Assembly (NCBI GenBank): GCA_963737625.1
Contig: CAVTTK010000002.1
Coordinates: 1,736,001-1,800,000 of the forward strand
Source of the DNA: Bog-756 sp963737625
GTDB taxonomy: Bacteria > Actinomycetota > Acidimicrobiia > Acidimicrobiales > RAAP-2
Reading direction: 5' to 3'
DNA length: 64,000 bases
Made by a program: the position numbers and the translations under genes. The notes under the pieces were generated by a model. It had not been told where the DNA came from and ran no database searches. It worked only from the letters and a program-made list of their open reading frames with translations. Shown piece by piece: positions 1-8,912 of the stretch; positions within the stretch are counted from its first letter, which is position 1; each line of letters begins with the position of its first letter.

Positions 1-1
1 G

Positions 2-2323
2 GCCTTCCTGCGGGGTTGCGTGGGCATGGGATCCCCCGATCCCAAACGGCTGTTCCTCACCGCCGTCGACGTGGTCCGGGGAGCGTCCGGTGAGTTCCGG
101 GCCATCGGCGACCGGGCCCAGGCCCCCTCGGGCCTGGGCTACGCCCTGGTCAACCGGACCATCCTCTCCCGCGTCCTCCCCAATCTGCACCGCGAGTCGG
201 GGGTGGAGCGGCTGGCCGGGTTCTTCCGGTCCATCCGCGCCGGTGTCGCCGCCGCGGCGCCCGAGGGGGTGGACGAGCCCCGGGTGGTGATCCTGACCCC
301 GGGTCCTCTCAGCGAGACCTACTTCGAGCACGCCTATCTGGCCTCCTACCTCGGGTATGCCCTGGTCGAGGGGCGCGACCTGGTGGTCAACAACAACCGG
401 GTCTGGCTCCGCACGCTGGCCGGCTTCGACCCGGTCGACGTGGTCATCCGCCGGGTCGACGACCAGTGGTGCGATCCCGTCGAGCTGCGGGCCGACTCCC
501 TCCTGGGCGTGCCCGGGCTGCTCGAGGTGGCCCGACGCGGCCGGGTCACCGTGCTCAACCCCCTGGGGACGGGGGTCATCGAAGACCCGGCCCTGACCGG
601 GCTGCTCGGCACCCTGGCCCCCGTCCTGCTGGGCGAGGAGCTGGCCCTTTCGGGGCCCGAGACCTGGTGGTGCGGCGATGACGCGGCCCTCAGCCACGTG
701 CTGACCCATCTGGAGCACCTCATCGTCCTGCCCGTGCGGCCGTCGCCGTCGCAGCCCCCGGTCGTGGCCTCCACCCTGACCGACGCGGGGCTCGATGCGC
801 TGCGCGACCGCATCCGGTCGCGCCCCGGGGCCTGGGTGGGCCAGGAGATCATCGAGCCGTCCACGGCCCCGACGGTGACCGACACCGGGGCCCTCGAGCC
901 CCGTCCGGCCATCATCCGCTCCTTCGCCGTGGCCGACGAGAGCTCGAGCACCGGGCCCCACCACGGCTACCGGGTCCTACCCGGAGGCCTGACCCGGGTC
1001 GGGGCCGGACCTGATTCGGTGATCATCTCCAGCCGGAGCGACGGCACCAGCAAGGACACCTGGGTGGCCTCGGCCCAGCCCGCCCTCCAGCAGAGCACCT
1101 GGCTGCGGTCGGCGCGCACCACGGTCCGGCCACCGGTGGTGGCCGACACCTCCACCCTGCTACCGGGGAGGGTGGCCGCCCAGCTCTTCGTGCTGGGACG
1201 GACGGCTGAGCACGCCGAACTGGTCATCCGGCTGATCCGCACGGTGCTGGCCCGGCTCGACCAGCCACTCGGGGTCGGGGTCGACGGCGGGGCCGAGTCC
1301 CTGCAGGTGCTGCTCATGGCGCTGGGCACCGTCTCGGGGTTCGATCCGGTGTCCGAACCGGACGAGGAGGAGATCCATCCCCTGACCGGGGAAGGGGCTC
1401 AGGCTCGGGAGGTGCCGGGGTCCGCGCCGGTGCCCGTCCCGGACTCGGAGACGGTGACGGCCGGGGCCGCCGGGGAGCACACGGCGGAGCCGGCCCGGGC
1501 CCCGGAGATGCCGACCGACCGCCGGGCCCTGGCCCTGCTGCTCGATGCCGGCGTGGACGGCAGCCTGGTGTCCTCCCTCGGACTGCTGGTGGACGCGGCC
1601 TACTCGGTGCGGGAACAGCTCTCCAGCGACTCATGGCAGTTGGTCGGCGACGTCGAAGAGGAGCTGGCCCGCCTGCGCAACCGGCCGCCCACCCAGCTGG
1701 TGGGCGTGCAGTCCAGCCTCCAGCGCCTGCTCCAGGCCCTGCTGGCCCTGGCCGGACTGTCGGCCGAGAACATGGAGCGGGACTCGGCCTGGCTCTTCCT
1801 CGACGCCGGGCGGCGCCTCGAGCGGGCCCAGTCCCTGGTCCGCCTGCTGCGCTCGGTGCTGGTGCGCCAGCGGGTCGGCGTGGTCGAGGACCTCCTGCTC
1901 GAGTCCCTCCTCAAGACGTCGGAGAGCCTGATCATCTTCCGGCGGCGGTCCGGGTCGATCATGCATGTGGCCGGGGCGGTGGACCTGCTGGTGTACGACG
2001 CGGCCAATCCCCGCAGCGTGATCTACCAGCTCGACCGACTGTTCAACCACCTGGCCGACCTGCCCAAGCAGTCTCCGGGCCAACGGCTGGGCGACGGGGA
2101 GCAGCTGGTGCTGCGCACCACGACCATGCTGCGGCTCACCGACGCCGCCCACCTGGCCGAGGTCGACCCGGAGACCAAACGCCGGACCGAGCTCGACGCC
2201 GTGCTAGGACAGGTGGACCACCTGCTGGCTGAGTTGCTGGACAGCCTGCGCTCGACCTTCTTCTCCCATGAACGCCTGTCGGTGCTGGCTGGCCTGCAAC
2301 ACAATCTCGGACGGAGCCCATGA
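2..2323 (+). CDS. Circularly permuted ATP-grasp / alpha-E domain fusion protein, 5' end missing
   Basis: The reading frame is already open at base 2 and matches this family before the first in-frame ATG (base 20), so the gene begins outside the window. The first ~450 residues resemble the circularly permuted ATP-grasp type 2 domain (DUF404/DUF407), with the GYALVNRTILSR stretch near its start. An acidic, proline-rich linker interrupts the second part, which looks like an alpha-E (DUF403) helical domain, beginning near LFVLGRTAEHAELV. These two domains usually occur next to transglutaminases and are thought to make or modify a peptide tag with ATP; no reaction is established for this fusion. 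Its stop overlaps the transglutaminase start by 4 bp (ATGA), so the two are translationally coupled. Confidence 0.85.
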   Translation, partial: AFLRGCVGMGSPDPKRLFLTAVDVVRGASGEFRAIGDRAQAPSGLGYALVNRTILSRVLPNLHRESGVERLAGFFRSIRAGVAAAAPEGVDEPRVVILTPGPLSETYFEHAYLASYLGYALVEGRDLVVNNNRVWLRTLAGFDPVDVVIRRVDDQWCDPVELRADSLLGVPGLLEVARRGRVTVLNPLGTGVIEDPALTGLLGTLAPVLLGEELALSGPETWWCGDDAALSHVLTHLEHLIVLPVRPSPSQPPVVASTLTDAGLDALRDRIRSRPGAWVGQEIIEPSTAPTVTDTGALEPRPAIIRSFAVADESSSTGPHHGYRVLPGGLTRVGAGPDSVIISSRSDGTSKDTWVASAQPALQQSTWLRSARTTVRPPVVADTSTLLPGRVAAQLFVLGRTAEHAELVIRLIRTVLARLDQPLGVGVDGGAESLQVLLMALGTVSGFDPVSEPDEEEIHPLTGEGAQAREVPGSAPVPVPDSETVTAGAAGEHTAEPARAPEMPTDRRALALLLDAGVDGSLVSSLGLLVDAAYSVREQLSSDSWQLVGDVEEELARLRNRPPTQLVGVQSSLQRLLQALLALAGLSAENMERDSAWLFLDAGRRLERAQSLVRLLRSVLVRQRVGVVEDLLLESLLKTSESLIIFRRRSGSIMHVAGAVDLLVYDAANPRSVIYQLDRLFNHLADLPKQSPGQRLGDGEQLVLRTTTMLRLTDAAHLAEVDPETKRRTELDAVLGQVDHLLAELLDSLRSTFFSHERLSVLAGLQHNLGRSP

Positions 2324-3207
2324 TGTACCGGATCGTCCACCGCACCAACTACCGCTACAACGCCCCCGTCTCACGCTGCCGCAACGAGGCCCACCTCCGT
2401 CCCCGGGACACCGACCGCCAACAGTGCCTGACCAGCGAGCTGGTGGTCGAGCCCACGCCGACCAGTTGGACCGAGCGGACCGACTTCTTCGGGAACCCCG
2501 TCGTGGCCTTCGCCGTCGACGGCCCCTTCGACGAGCTCAGCGTGGTGTCGACGAGCTCGGTGTCGGTCTCTGGCCGGGAACCGCTACCGGCCACCGGACC
2601 CGTGTGGGAGCAGGCTCGCGACCGCCTGGCCGACGACCTGAGCCCGGACATGCTGGCCGCCCGCGAGTTCTGCTTCGAGTCACCGCTGGTGCCCACCTCG
2701 CTCGGCGTCCGCACCTACGCCGAGCCCTCCTTCGGCGCGGGGCGGCCCCTGGTCGAAGGGGTGGCCGACCTGACCGAGCGCATCTTCCACGACTTCGCCT
2801 ACGACCCGGGGTTCACAACGGTGACCACCCCCCTGGAAGAGGTGCTCCAGTTCCGCCGGGGGGTGTGCCAGGACTTCGCCCATCTGGCCATCGGGTGCCT
2901 CCGGTCCCTGGGCCTGGCCGCCCGCTATGTCAGCGGCTACCTCGAGACCGCGCCCCCTCCGGGGGAGGAGCGCCTCATCGGAGCCGACGCCTCCCACGCC
3001 TGGCCGTCGGTGTTCATCCCCGGCTGGGGATGGCTGGACGTCGATCCGACCAACGACCAGATCGTGGGATCGACCTACGTCACCACAGCCTGGGGACGGG
3101 ACTACTCGGACGTGTCACCACTCAAGGGGATCGTCTTCGGTGGGGGTGACTCCCACACCCTCAAGGTGTCGGTCGACGTCACCCGCTCGGCCGTCGTCGC
3201 CGGGTAG
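2320..3207 (+). CDS. Transglutaminase-like cysteine peptidase family protein
   Basis: This 295-residue protein has the bacterial transglutaminase N-terminal region (MYRIVHRTNYRYNAPVS) followed by the core fold. The catalytic triad is readable: Cys183 in RRGVCQDFAH, His226 in ADASHAWPSV and Asp242 in LDVDPTND. Partners of ATP-grasp/alpha-E proteins are believed to hydrolyse or exchange peptide bonds, probably on the product of the upstream gene. There is no signal peptide, so it should be cytoplasmic. The start overlaps the upstream stop by 4 bp. Confidence 0.9.
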   Translation: MMYRIVHRTNYRYNAPVSRCRNEAHLRPRDTDRQQCLTSELVVEPTPTSWTERTDFFGNPVVAFAVDGPFDELSVVSTSSVSVSGREPLPATGPVWEQARDRLADDLSPDMLAAREFCFESPLVPTSLGVRTYAEPSFGAGRPLVEGVADLTERIFHDFAYDPGFTTVTTPLEEVLQFRRGVCQDFAHLAIGCLRSLGLAARYVSGYLETAPPPGEERLIGADASHAWPSVFIPGWGWLDVDPTNDQIVGSTYVTTAWGRDYSDVSPLKGIVFGGGDSHTLKVSVDVTRSAVVAG

Positions 3208-3289
3208 CTGGGCCGGCCCGCGCCCAGCCATCCGATTCCTCCCGGGGCCACCAACTCTCGACGCACCTCTGTCCGGCCGGCCCCTGCCC

Positions 3290-3295
3290 TACGCT
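3290..3295 (+). promoter_or_regulatory. -10 box (TACGCT) of a leaderless promoter for the short-chain dehydrogenase
   Basis: TACGCT lies exactly 6 nt before the ATG at 3302, and no Shine-Dalgarno sequence precedes that ATG. Transcription would start at or next to the A of the start codon. This supports 3302 over the longer upstream open frame. Confidence 0.5.
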
Positions 3296-3301
3296 CGCCG
3301 C

Positions 3302-4090
3302 ATGCGGATCCTCATCACCGGTGCGGCGCGGGCCATCGGGGCGGCCTCGGCCCGCGAGCTCACGCGCGCCGGCCACGAGGTGGTGGCCACGGCCCGGGAC
3401 CCGGCCCTGCTGGAGGAGCTCGACGTGGCCCTGCGGCTGCCGCTCGACGTCACCGACGACCACTCCACCCGCCGGGCCCTCGATCAGGCCGGCGAGATCG
3501 ACGCCGTGGTCAACAACGCCGCCATCTCCGGCAAGGGTCCGCTGGAGAGCTTCCCCCTGGACCGTCTACGCCTCATGCTGGAGACCAATACCCTCGGTTC
3601 ACTGCGCCTGCTGCAGCACCTCCTCCCGGCGTGGCGGGCCCGAGGCCACGGGGTGGTGGTCAACATCAGTTCGGTGCAGGGCCGGGTGGGGACACCCCTG
3701 GAGGGTCCCTACGCCGCCTCCAAGTTCGCTCTGGAGGGCCTGTCGGAGACCCTCAAACACGAGCTCGGGCACTTCGGGATCCGGGTGGTGGTGATCGAGC
3801 CCGGGTACATCGCCCCGGGGATGAAGCCGTCCGACGCTGTCCCCGGCGACCCGGCCTACCGGCCGCTGTGGGAGGAGTGGGCGGGGACCGACGAGAAGAT
3901 CAACGGACCGGACGGTCGACCGGGGCCCGAGCTGGTGGCCGCGGCCGTACGGTCGGCCATCGAGGACCCGGCGACTCCGTTCCGCGTGCCCGTGGGCGAC
4001 GACGCCGTCCTGGTGCTCGGCGCCCGGTCCCGCATGGACGACGCCGCCTTCGAGGCGGCCATGCGGACCATGCTCGGCCTCACCTGGTGA
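3302..4090 (+). CDS. Short-chain dehydrogenase/reductase (SDR) family oxidoreductase
   Basis: A 262-residue classical SDR. Residues 3-13 (ILITGAARAIG) form the Rossmann nucleotide-binding loop, VVNNAAIS is the NNAG-like motif, and Ser124 with Tyr137/Lys141 (YAASK) form the catalytic set. The glycine-rich loop reads TGAARAIG, with Ala where many SDRs have Gly, which does not abolish binding in known homologues. Substrate is unknown; a keto or alcohol group reduced with NAD(P)H is expected. The open frame continues far upstream, but homology and a leaderless -10 box both point to the ATG at 3302. Confidence 0.88.
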   Translation: MRILITGAARAIGAASARELTRAGHEVVATARDPALLEELDVALRLPLDVTDDHSTRRALDQAGEIDAVVNNAAISGKGPLESFPLDRLRLMLETNTLGSLRLLQHLLPAWRARGHGVVVNISSVQGRVGTPLEGPYAASKFALEGLSETLKHELGHFGIRVVVIEPGYIAPGMKPSDAVPGDPAYRPLWEEWAGTDEKINGPDGRPGPELVAAAVRSAIEDPATPFRVPVGDDAVLVLGARSRMDDAAFEAAMRTMLGLTW

Positions 4091-4139
4091 GGGACGAGCG
4101 GAGGTGACGCCGGGGGGCCGGTCCGACGGTCCCGGTGGG

Positions 4140-4532
4140 TCAGGTCGGCTGGTTGATGAGGCTCCGGGCCGCCATGGCCAGGTACTCCAGCAGCTCCTCC
4201 CGGTCGTCGGGATCCATCGGGGCCGACATCACGGCGTCGGTCATATGGCGGAGCCAGGCATCGGACTCGGCCTTCCCGATGGGGAACGGCGCATGGCGCA
4301 TGCGCAGCCGCGGGTGGCCCCGCTGCTCGCTGTAATCGGTCGGCCCACCCCAGTACTGCATGAGGAACAGGGCCAGATGGGCACGGGACTCGGTCAGGTC
4401 GTCGGGGTACATGGGCCGCAGCAACGGATCGGCGGCCACACCCAGATAGAACCGATCGATGAGGGCGGTGAAGAACGGTTCACCCCCCCACCGGTCGAAG
4501 GCCGTCTCCTCCGGCTGCCGCTTCAGTCGCAC
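4140..4532 (-). CDS. glbO: Group II truncated haemoglobin (GlbO type)
   Basis: A 130-residue protein closely resembling actinobacterial GlbO. It has the FYLGVAADPLLRPMYP region, the YWGGPTDYSEQRGHPRLRMR block, proximal haem ligand His80 (RMRHAPF) and the group II marker Trp93 (DAWLRHM). GlbO proteins bind O2 and other small ligands and are linked to respiration and oxidative or nitrosative stress. The start is a GTG 6 nt after a TACAGT box, so it looks leaderless. It is divergent from the downstream acyl-CoA dehydrogenase. Confidence 0.92.
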   Translation of the reverse strand: MRLKRQPEETAFDRWGGEPFFTALIDRFYLGVAADPLLRPMYPDDLTESRAHLALFLMQYWGGPTDYSEQRGHPRLRMRHAPFPIGKAESDAWLRHMTDAVMSAPMDPDDREELLEYLAMAARSLINQPT

Positions 4533-4538
4533 GCTCCG

Positions 4539-4544
4539 ACTGTA
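4539..4544 (-). promoter_or_regulatory. -10 box (TACAGT) of leaderless glbO promoter
   Basis: On the minus strand TACAGT is followed by 6 nt and then the GTG of glbO. There is no ribosome binding site between them. Confidence 0.5.
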
Positions 4545-4607
4545 GGCGGACCTCGGATAGCCTCGAAAGCACCAGGACGTGCCTGTCGAGGGACCCGGAG
4601 GTCGATC

Positions 4608-5846
4608 GTGTTCGAGTGGTCAGAGGAGCAGGTGATGGTCCGGGAGGCCGTCCGTCGGTTCGTCGAGGCCGAGGTGGTGCCCAACATCGACGCCCTGGAG
4701 CACGGGGACATGCCCCCGTACGACATCATCCGCAAGCTGTACGCCACCTTCGGCATGGACCAGATGGCCAGGGACCGGTTCAAGAAGCAGCTGGAGCGCA
4801 AGGTGTCCGGAGCCGGGGCGGAGTCCCAAGCGGAGCGGGCCGAGCGCAACGGGGACGGCGGGGCGGCGGCCATGACCCTCATCCCCATCATCGAGCTGTG
4901 CCACTACTGCCCCGGCATCGTCACGGCCATGGGGGTCAGCCTGGGCCTGGCCGGTGGGACCATCATGAAGCAGGGCACCCCGGCCCAGATGGAGCGGTGG
5001 GGACTCGACCTGCTCACCACGGACAAGGTGGGCGCGTGGGCCATCACCGAGCCCAACTCCGGCTCCGACGCCCTCGGTGGCATGACCTCGGTGGCCCGGC
5101 GGGACGGCGACGAGTACATCCTGAACGGGAACAAGACCTTCATCACCAACGGTCCCTACGCCGACACCATCGTCTTCTACGCCAAGCTCGACGACGGCTC
5201 GGACACCCCGCTGCGGGACCGTCAGGTGCTGACCTTCGTCCTCGACAAGGGGATGCCCGGCCTGGAGCAGTCCAGGCCGTTCCGCAAGATGGGACTCCAC
5301 TCCTCCCCGACCGGCGAACTGTTCCTGACCGACGTGCGGGTGGGACGGGACCACCTCCTCGGCGAGACCGAGGACGAGAGCGGGGGCAGCGGCCGGGACT
5401 CGGCCAAGGGCAACTTCGTCACCGAGCGGGCCGGCCTGGCCGCCATGTCACTCGGCCTCATCGAGGAGTGCCTCAAGCTGTCGGTGGAGTATGCCAAGAA
5501 CCGCATGCTGTGGGGACAGCCCATCGGTGACCGGCAGCTGATCCAGCTCAAGCTGGCCAAGATGGAGGTGGCCCGGCTCAACGTGCAGAATCTGGTGTTC
5601 CGCCACATCGAGCTGTCCTCCGCCGGAAAGAGCCTGTCCCTGGCCGAGGCCTCGGCCATGAAGCTGTACTCGGCCCAGGCGGCGTCCGAGGTGGCCATGG
5701 AGGCCGTGCAGCTGTTCGGGGGCAACGGCTACATGGCCGAGTTCCGGGTGGAGCAGCTGGCCCGCGACGCCAAGGTCTTCCAGATCTACGCCGGCACCGA
5801 CGAGATCCAGATCACCCACATCGCCAAGGACCTGCTCAACCGCTGA
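4608..5846 (+). CDS. Acyl-CoA dehydrogenase, isovaleryl/long-chain type active site
   Basis: A 412-residue FAD-dependent acyl-CoA dehydrogenase that would introduce a trans-2,3 double bond into an acyl-CoA and pass electrons to ETF. The substrate/FAD region WAITEPNSGSDALG and the C-terminal IYAGTDEIQITH motif are present. The usual short/medium-chain catalytic Glu before GT is Ala395 here. Glu273 in VTERAGLAAMS aligns with the catalytic Glu of isovaleryl-CoA and long-chain dehydrogenases, so the base has probably moved there. The GTG at 4608 is chosen because GGAGG lies just upstream; the frame is open further 5' but has no homology. Substrate unknown. Confidence 0.88.
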   Translation: MFEWSEEQVMVREAVRRFVEAEVVPNIDALEHGDMPPYDIIRKLYATFGMDQMARDRFKKQLERKVSGAGAESQAERAERNGDGGAAAMTLIPIIELCHYCPGIVTAMGVSLGLAGGTIMKQGTPAQMERWGLDLLTTDKVGAWAITEPNSGSDALGGMTSVARRDGDEYILNGNKTFITNGPYADTIVFYAKLDDGSDTPLRDRQVLTFVLDKGMPGLEQSRPFRKMGLHSSPTGELFLTDVRVGRDHLLGETEDESGGSGRDSAKGNFVTERAGLAAMSLGLIEECLKLSVEYAKNRMLWGQPIGDRQLIQLKLAKMEVARLNVQNLVFRHIELSSAGKSLSLAEASAMKLYSAQAASEVAMEAVQLFGGNGYMAEFRVEQLARDAKVFQIYAGTDEIQITHIAKDLLNR

Positions 5847-5903
5847 GGGCGCCGGCACCGGTCGGACGCCCTCGGGCCGACGCCGGAGCCCTGCGCCGGC
5901 CTC

Positions 5904-6506
5904 CTATCGCCGTGAGCCGATGGCCCGGCGGATGGCGTCCTTGTCCCCCCACAGGACTTCGACCTCCTCGAGGGACTTGCCCTTAGTCTCGGGCACGAAC
6001 CGCAGTACGAAGACGTAGGTCACGGCACAGAACCCGGCAAACAACCAGAACGTCCCGGCTTCGGTGATGAGGTTGACCAGGGACAGGAAGAACTGGGCCA
6101 CCAGCCAGGCGGCGAACCAGTTGGCCGCCGTGGTCACGGCCACGGCCCGGCCCCGGATGTGGGACGGGTAGATCTCGTTGATAATCGTCCACACCACCGG
6201 TCCGAGCGAGAAGGCGAACGAGGCGATGACCGTCACCCGGGCGATGAGGGTCACCGTGCCGATGAGCGCACCGCCCCCACCCGACGATGTGCCGTTGCCC
6301 AGGACCTCGAACATGGCCCCCACCACGATCAGGCTGACGCCCATCCCCACCGAGCCGATGAGCAGCAGGGGGCGGCGCCCGAAGCGGTCCACCCACGCCA
6401 CGGCGACAAAGGTGGCCACCACGGTGACCGCCCCCACCGCCCACAATGTGGCGTTCCCCCCCGGCGAACGGTGGGCATGGAGGTCGGCCGGCACCGGCCG
6501 TCGCAC
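5904..6506 (-). pseudogene. C-terminal half of a sugar-porter-type MFS transporter (truncated remnant)
   Basis: About 190 residues match only the second half of MFS sugar porters: the RFGRRPLL loop motif between helices 8 and 9, the NEIYPSHIRGRA motif, and the PETKGKSLEEVE signature at the C terminus. A full transporter needs ~460 residues. The missing N-terminal half cannot be encoded upstream, because the divergent patatin gene starts at 6608 and recognisable sequence begins only near 6460. It therefore looks like a 5'-deleted gene. A functional half-transporter cannot be excluded but is unlikely. Confidence 0.75.
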
Positions 6507-6595
6507 CGCTGCGGCGCGGTCGGGTCGGATGCGGTCCGGGGTGGGGCGGACCGGCGAGGGACAGGCGCAGCGGCAGCGTCAGGGGGGCTCCCCGA

Positions 6596-6601
6596 TACAG
6601 T
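6596..6601 (+). promoter_or_regulatory. -10 box (TACAGT) of leaderless patatin gene promoter
   Basis: TACAGT ends 6 nt before the GTG at 6608. No Shine-Dalgarno sequence is present, so the message probably begins at the start codon. Confidence 0.5.
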
Positions 6602-6607
6602 TGGTGG

Positions 6608-7561
6608 GTGCCCACCCCTGCTCGTTCCGCCGCCGCCTCCGCCGCCTCCCTGGCCCTGGCCCTCCCCCGGGACTTCGGCGCCTCCTACGGCCGGGACGTG
6701 GACCGGGGCCTCTGCCTGGGCGGTGGAGGGCTGTACTTCGTGGCCTGGCAGGTGTCGTACCTGCAGACCCTGGCCAACCTCGGCATCCGGTTCGACGCTG
6801 CCGACCGGGTGGTGGGGACGTCCGCCGGCTCCATCGTCGCCTCCAGCCTGGTCGGGGGGAAGCTGAAGCGTCTGCACTCCGAGGTGTCGCTCCTGTCCAA
6901 GTTCCCGGCGCTCGTCTCCACCCTGGCGCCGGCGTCCACACTCAGCCCGAGCCAGCAACGGGCCCTCGACCTCTTCATCAAGGCCACCGACGGGGAGCCG
7001 GCCACCGTGGAGGAGATCGGCCGCGCCGCGCTGGCCGCGGCGACGCCCAAACCCGAGTTCATGCGCCGCAACATCGCCCTCATCATGGGTACGGGGCCCT
7101 GGACCTCCCCGGCGCTGCACATCACCTGCGTCGACGCCTACACCGCCGAGCGGTGCGTGGTGACCAAGGACTCCCTGACCCCCGTTTCCCGCGCCGTGGC
7201 CGCCAGCAGCGCCGTGCCCGGGGTGTTCGCCCCCCAGCCCATCGGCGACCGTCGCTGCATGGACGGCGGGGTCAGCGGCACCGGCACCCATCTCGACCTG
7301 TTCGGCGGGGCCAAACGGGTCCTCATCTTGGCCCTCACCGACGGAAGCGACGTGACCGAGGGGATGATGACGTCCCATCCGGGAGCCGGCCTCCAAGAGC
7401 TCGAGGACCTGAAGGAGTCGGGGGCCGAGGTGATCTTCCGGGTCCCCTCCGAGGTCGACCTCACACAGCTCATGGAGCCCAGGTCCGTGCCCAAGGCGCT
7501 GGCCCTCGGAGCCGCACAGGCCAAGGACGACGCCGGCGAGCTGGCCGCCTTCTGGCGTTGA
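6608..7561 (+). CDS. Patatin-like phospholipase family protein
   Basis: A 317-residue patatin-fold hydrolase. The oxyanion loop is GLCLGGGG, the nucleophile is Ser72 in GTSAGS, and the dyad acid is Asp219 in MDGGVS. Members hydrolyse acyl ester bonds of phospholipids or other lipids. No signal peptide is evident despite an Ala-rich N terminus. The start GTG is placed by the leaderless -10 box and by the beginning of homology. It is convergent with plsX, 53 bp away. Confidence 0.88.
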   Translation: MPTPARSAAASAASLALALPRDFGASYGRDVDRGLCLGGGGLYFVAWQVSYLQTLANLGIRFDAADRVVGTSAGSIVASSLVGGKLKRLHSEVSLLSKFPALVSTLAPASTLSPSQQRALDLFIKATDGEPATVEEIGRAALAAATPKPEFMRRNIALIMGTGPWTSPALHITCVDAYTAERCVVTKDSLTPVSRAVAASSAVPGVFAPQPIGDRRCMDGGVSGTGTHLDLFGGAKRVLILALTDGSDVTEGMMTSHPGAGLQELEDLKESGAEVIFRVPSEVDLTQLMEPRSVPKALALGAAQAKDDAGELAAFWR

Positions 7562-7614
7562 GCCGCCGGGGTTGAGAGCCCGGCCCGGGCCCGTCCGGGG
7601 GCCGTACGTCCCGG

Positions 7615-8658
7615 TCAGGCCTCGCCGGCCCCGACCCCCGGTGTGACGGACTGGGCCACCGCCTCCACCAGGCCGGCCACGGCCAGGTCGTGGGCCACGG
7701 TGATGGCGCTGACCATGGCGGCCGCCGATGACGAGCCGTGGCTGATCACGCACACACCATCCACACCGAGGAGCATGGCCCCTCCGGTGCCGTCGGGGTC
7801 GAGGCTCCCCACCAGCGGGAGCAGGTGGGGATAGAGCGCGTCGGCCACCTCGGTCACCTCGGGACGGCCCAGGATCTCGGTGAGAGCGCCGATCAGGAAC
7901 CGCAGGGTCCCCTCCATGGTCTTCAGGGCGACATTGCCGGTGAACCCGTCGGTCACGATGACATCGGCGATGTCGTCGAAGAAGTCACGGCCCTCGACGT
8001 TGCCCACGAAGTCGAACCCACCGCCGCCCGCCCCCCCGGCCAGGTGGGCGTGGGTCTCTTTCTCCAGCGGCGTGCCCTTGGACTTCTCCTCGCCGATGGA
8101 GAGCAGGGCCACCCGGGGCCGCTCGACGCCGTAGCGCTTGGCCACGAAGGCCGCGCCCATCTGGGCGAACTGCACCAACATGGCCGACGAGCACTCGGCG
8201 TTGGCCCCCGAGTCGAGCAGCACGGTGGGCCACGCCCGCTGGAGGTTGGGGATGGGGGTGGCGATGGCCGGCCGGATCACGCTGGGCAGGCGACCCATTC
8301 GGAGCAGCGCCGCGGCCATGGTGGCTCCGGTGTTCCCCGCCGAGACCATGGCCATGGCCCTTCCGTCGCGGACCGCCTCGGCCGCCCGGACCAGCGACGA
8401 GTCCTTCTTCCTCCGCACCCCCTGCCCGGGGTCGTCGTCCATGCCGATGACCTCGCTGGCCGGGAAGCACGGAAGGTCCCCGGTGTCGCCCATCTCGCCC
8501 GGCCGGCCCACCAGGGCCACCTTGATGTCCGTCCGGTCGGCCACCTGGCGGGCCCCGGCCACGATCTCGTCCGGAGCCCGGTCGCCGCCCATGGCGTCGA
8601 CCACCACGGGGAGGGCGGCCAAGGCGTCACCCGTCGGCCGTGCGACGCCTCGCGCCAC
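7615..8658 (-). CDS. plsX: Phosphate acyltransferase PlsX
   Basis: PlsX converts acyl-ACP and phosphate to acyl-phosphate for phosphatidic acid synthesis; it is a peripheral membrane enzyme. The family start VVVDAMGGDRAPDEIV, the VSAGNTGATMAAAL segment and the TDGFTGNVALKTMEG segment are all present. The GTG at 8658 shares a base with the stop of rpmF, so the genes are coupled; a TTG or GTG a few codons later could also serve as start. It is last in the yceD-rpmF-plsX order that is conserved across bacteria. Confidence 0.93.
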   Translation of the reverse strand: MARGVARPTGDALAALPVVVDAMGGDRAPDEIVAGARQVADRTDIKVALVGRPGEMGDTGDLPCFPASEVIGMDDDPGQGVRRKKDSSLVRAAEAVRDGRAMAMVSAGNTGATMAAALLRMGRLPSVIRPAIATPIPNLQRAWPTVLLDSGANAECSSAMLVQFAQMGAAFVAKRYGVERPRVALLSIGEEKSKGTPLEKETHAHLAGGAGGGGFDFVGNVEGRDFFDDIADVIVTDGFTGNVALKTMEGTLRFLIGALTEILGRPEVTEVADALYPHLLPLVGSLDPDGTGGAMLLGVDGVCVISHGSSSAAAMVSAITVAHDLAVAGLVEAVAQSVTPGVGAGEA

Positions 8659-8837
8659 TACTCGACTTCGAGGGCCTGACGGCCTTTGTACCAACCGCAG
8701 TTGGGGCACACGATGTGAGGCAGCTTGGCGGAGGTGCACTGCGGGCATACCGAGCGGGCCGGCGCCTTCAGCACCCAGTTGGATGCCCGGCGGCTGCGGC
8801 TCTTCGCCTTCGAGGTCTTCTTCTTGGGGACGGCCAT
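8658..8837 (-). CDS. rpmF: Ribosomal protein bL32
   Basis: A 59-residue protein beginning MAVPKKKTSKAKSRSRRA and carrying two zinc-ribbon cysteine pairs, Cys31/Cys34 and Cys44/Cys47 (CPQC ... CPNC). It is the zinc-binding (C+) form of large-subunit protein L32. It sits between yceD and plsX, as in many genomes, and its stop overlaps the plsX start. Confidence 0.96.
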   Translation of the reverse strand: MAVPKKKTSKAKSRSRRASNWVLKAPARSVCPQCTSAKLPHIVCPNCGWYKGRQALEVE

Positions 8838-8912
8838 AGAGATGGCATCCTAGGCCATCGGGCGTCGATCGGGATCACGCCCCCCCGTCCCGCGCCGGGG
8901 TGGCGTCCCGGG

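Noticed and set aside
7738..8679. Long open plus-strand frame antisense to plsX
   Set aside because: High GC keeps mirror frames open; the translation is low-complexity and has no family features, while the minus strand encodes clear PlsX and L32.
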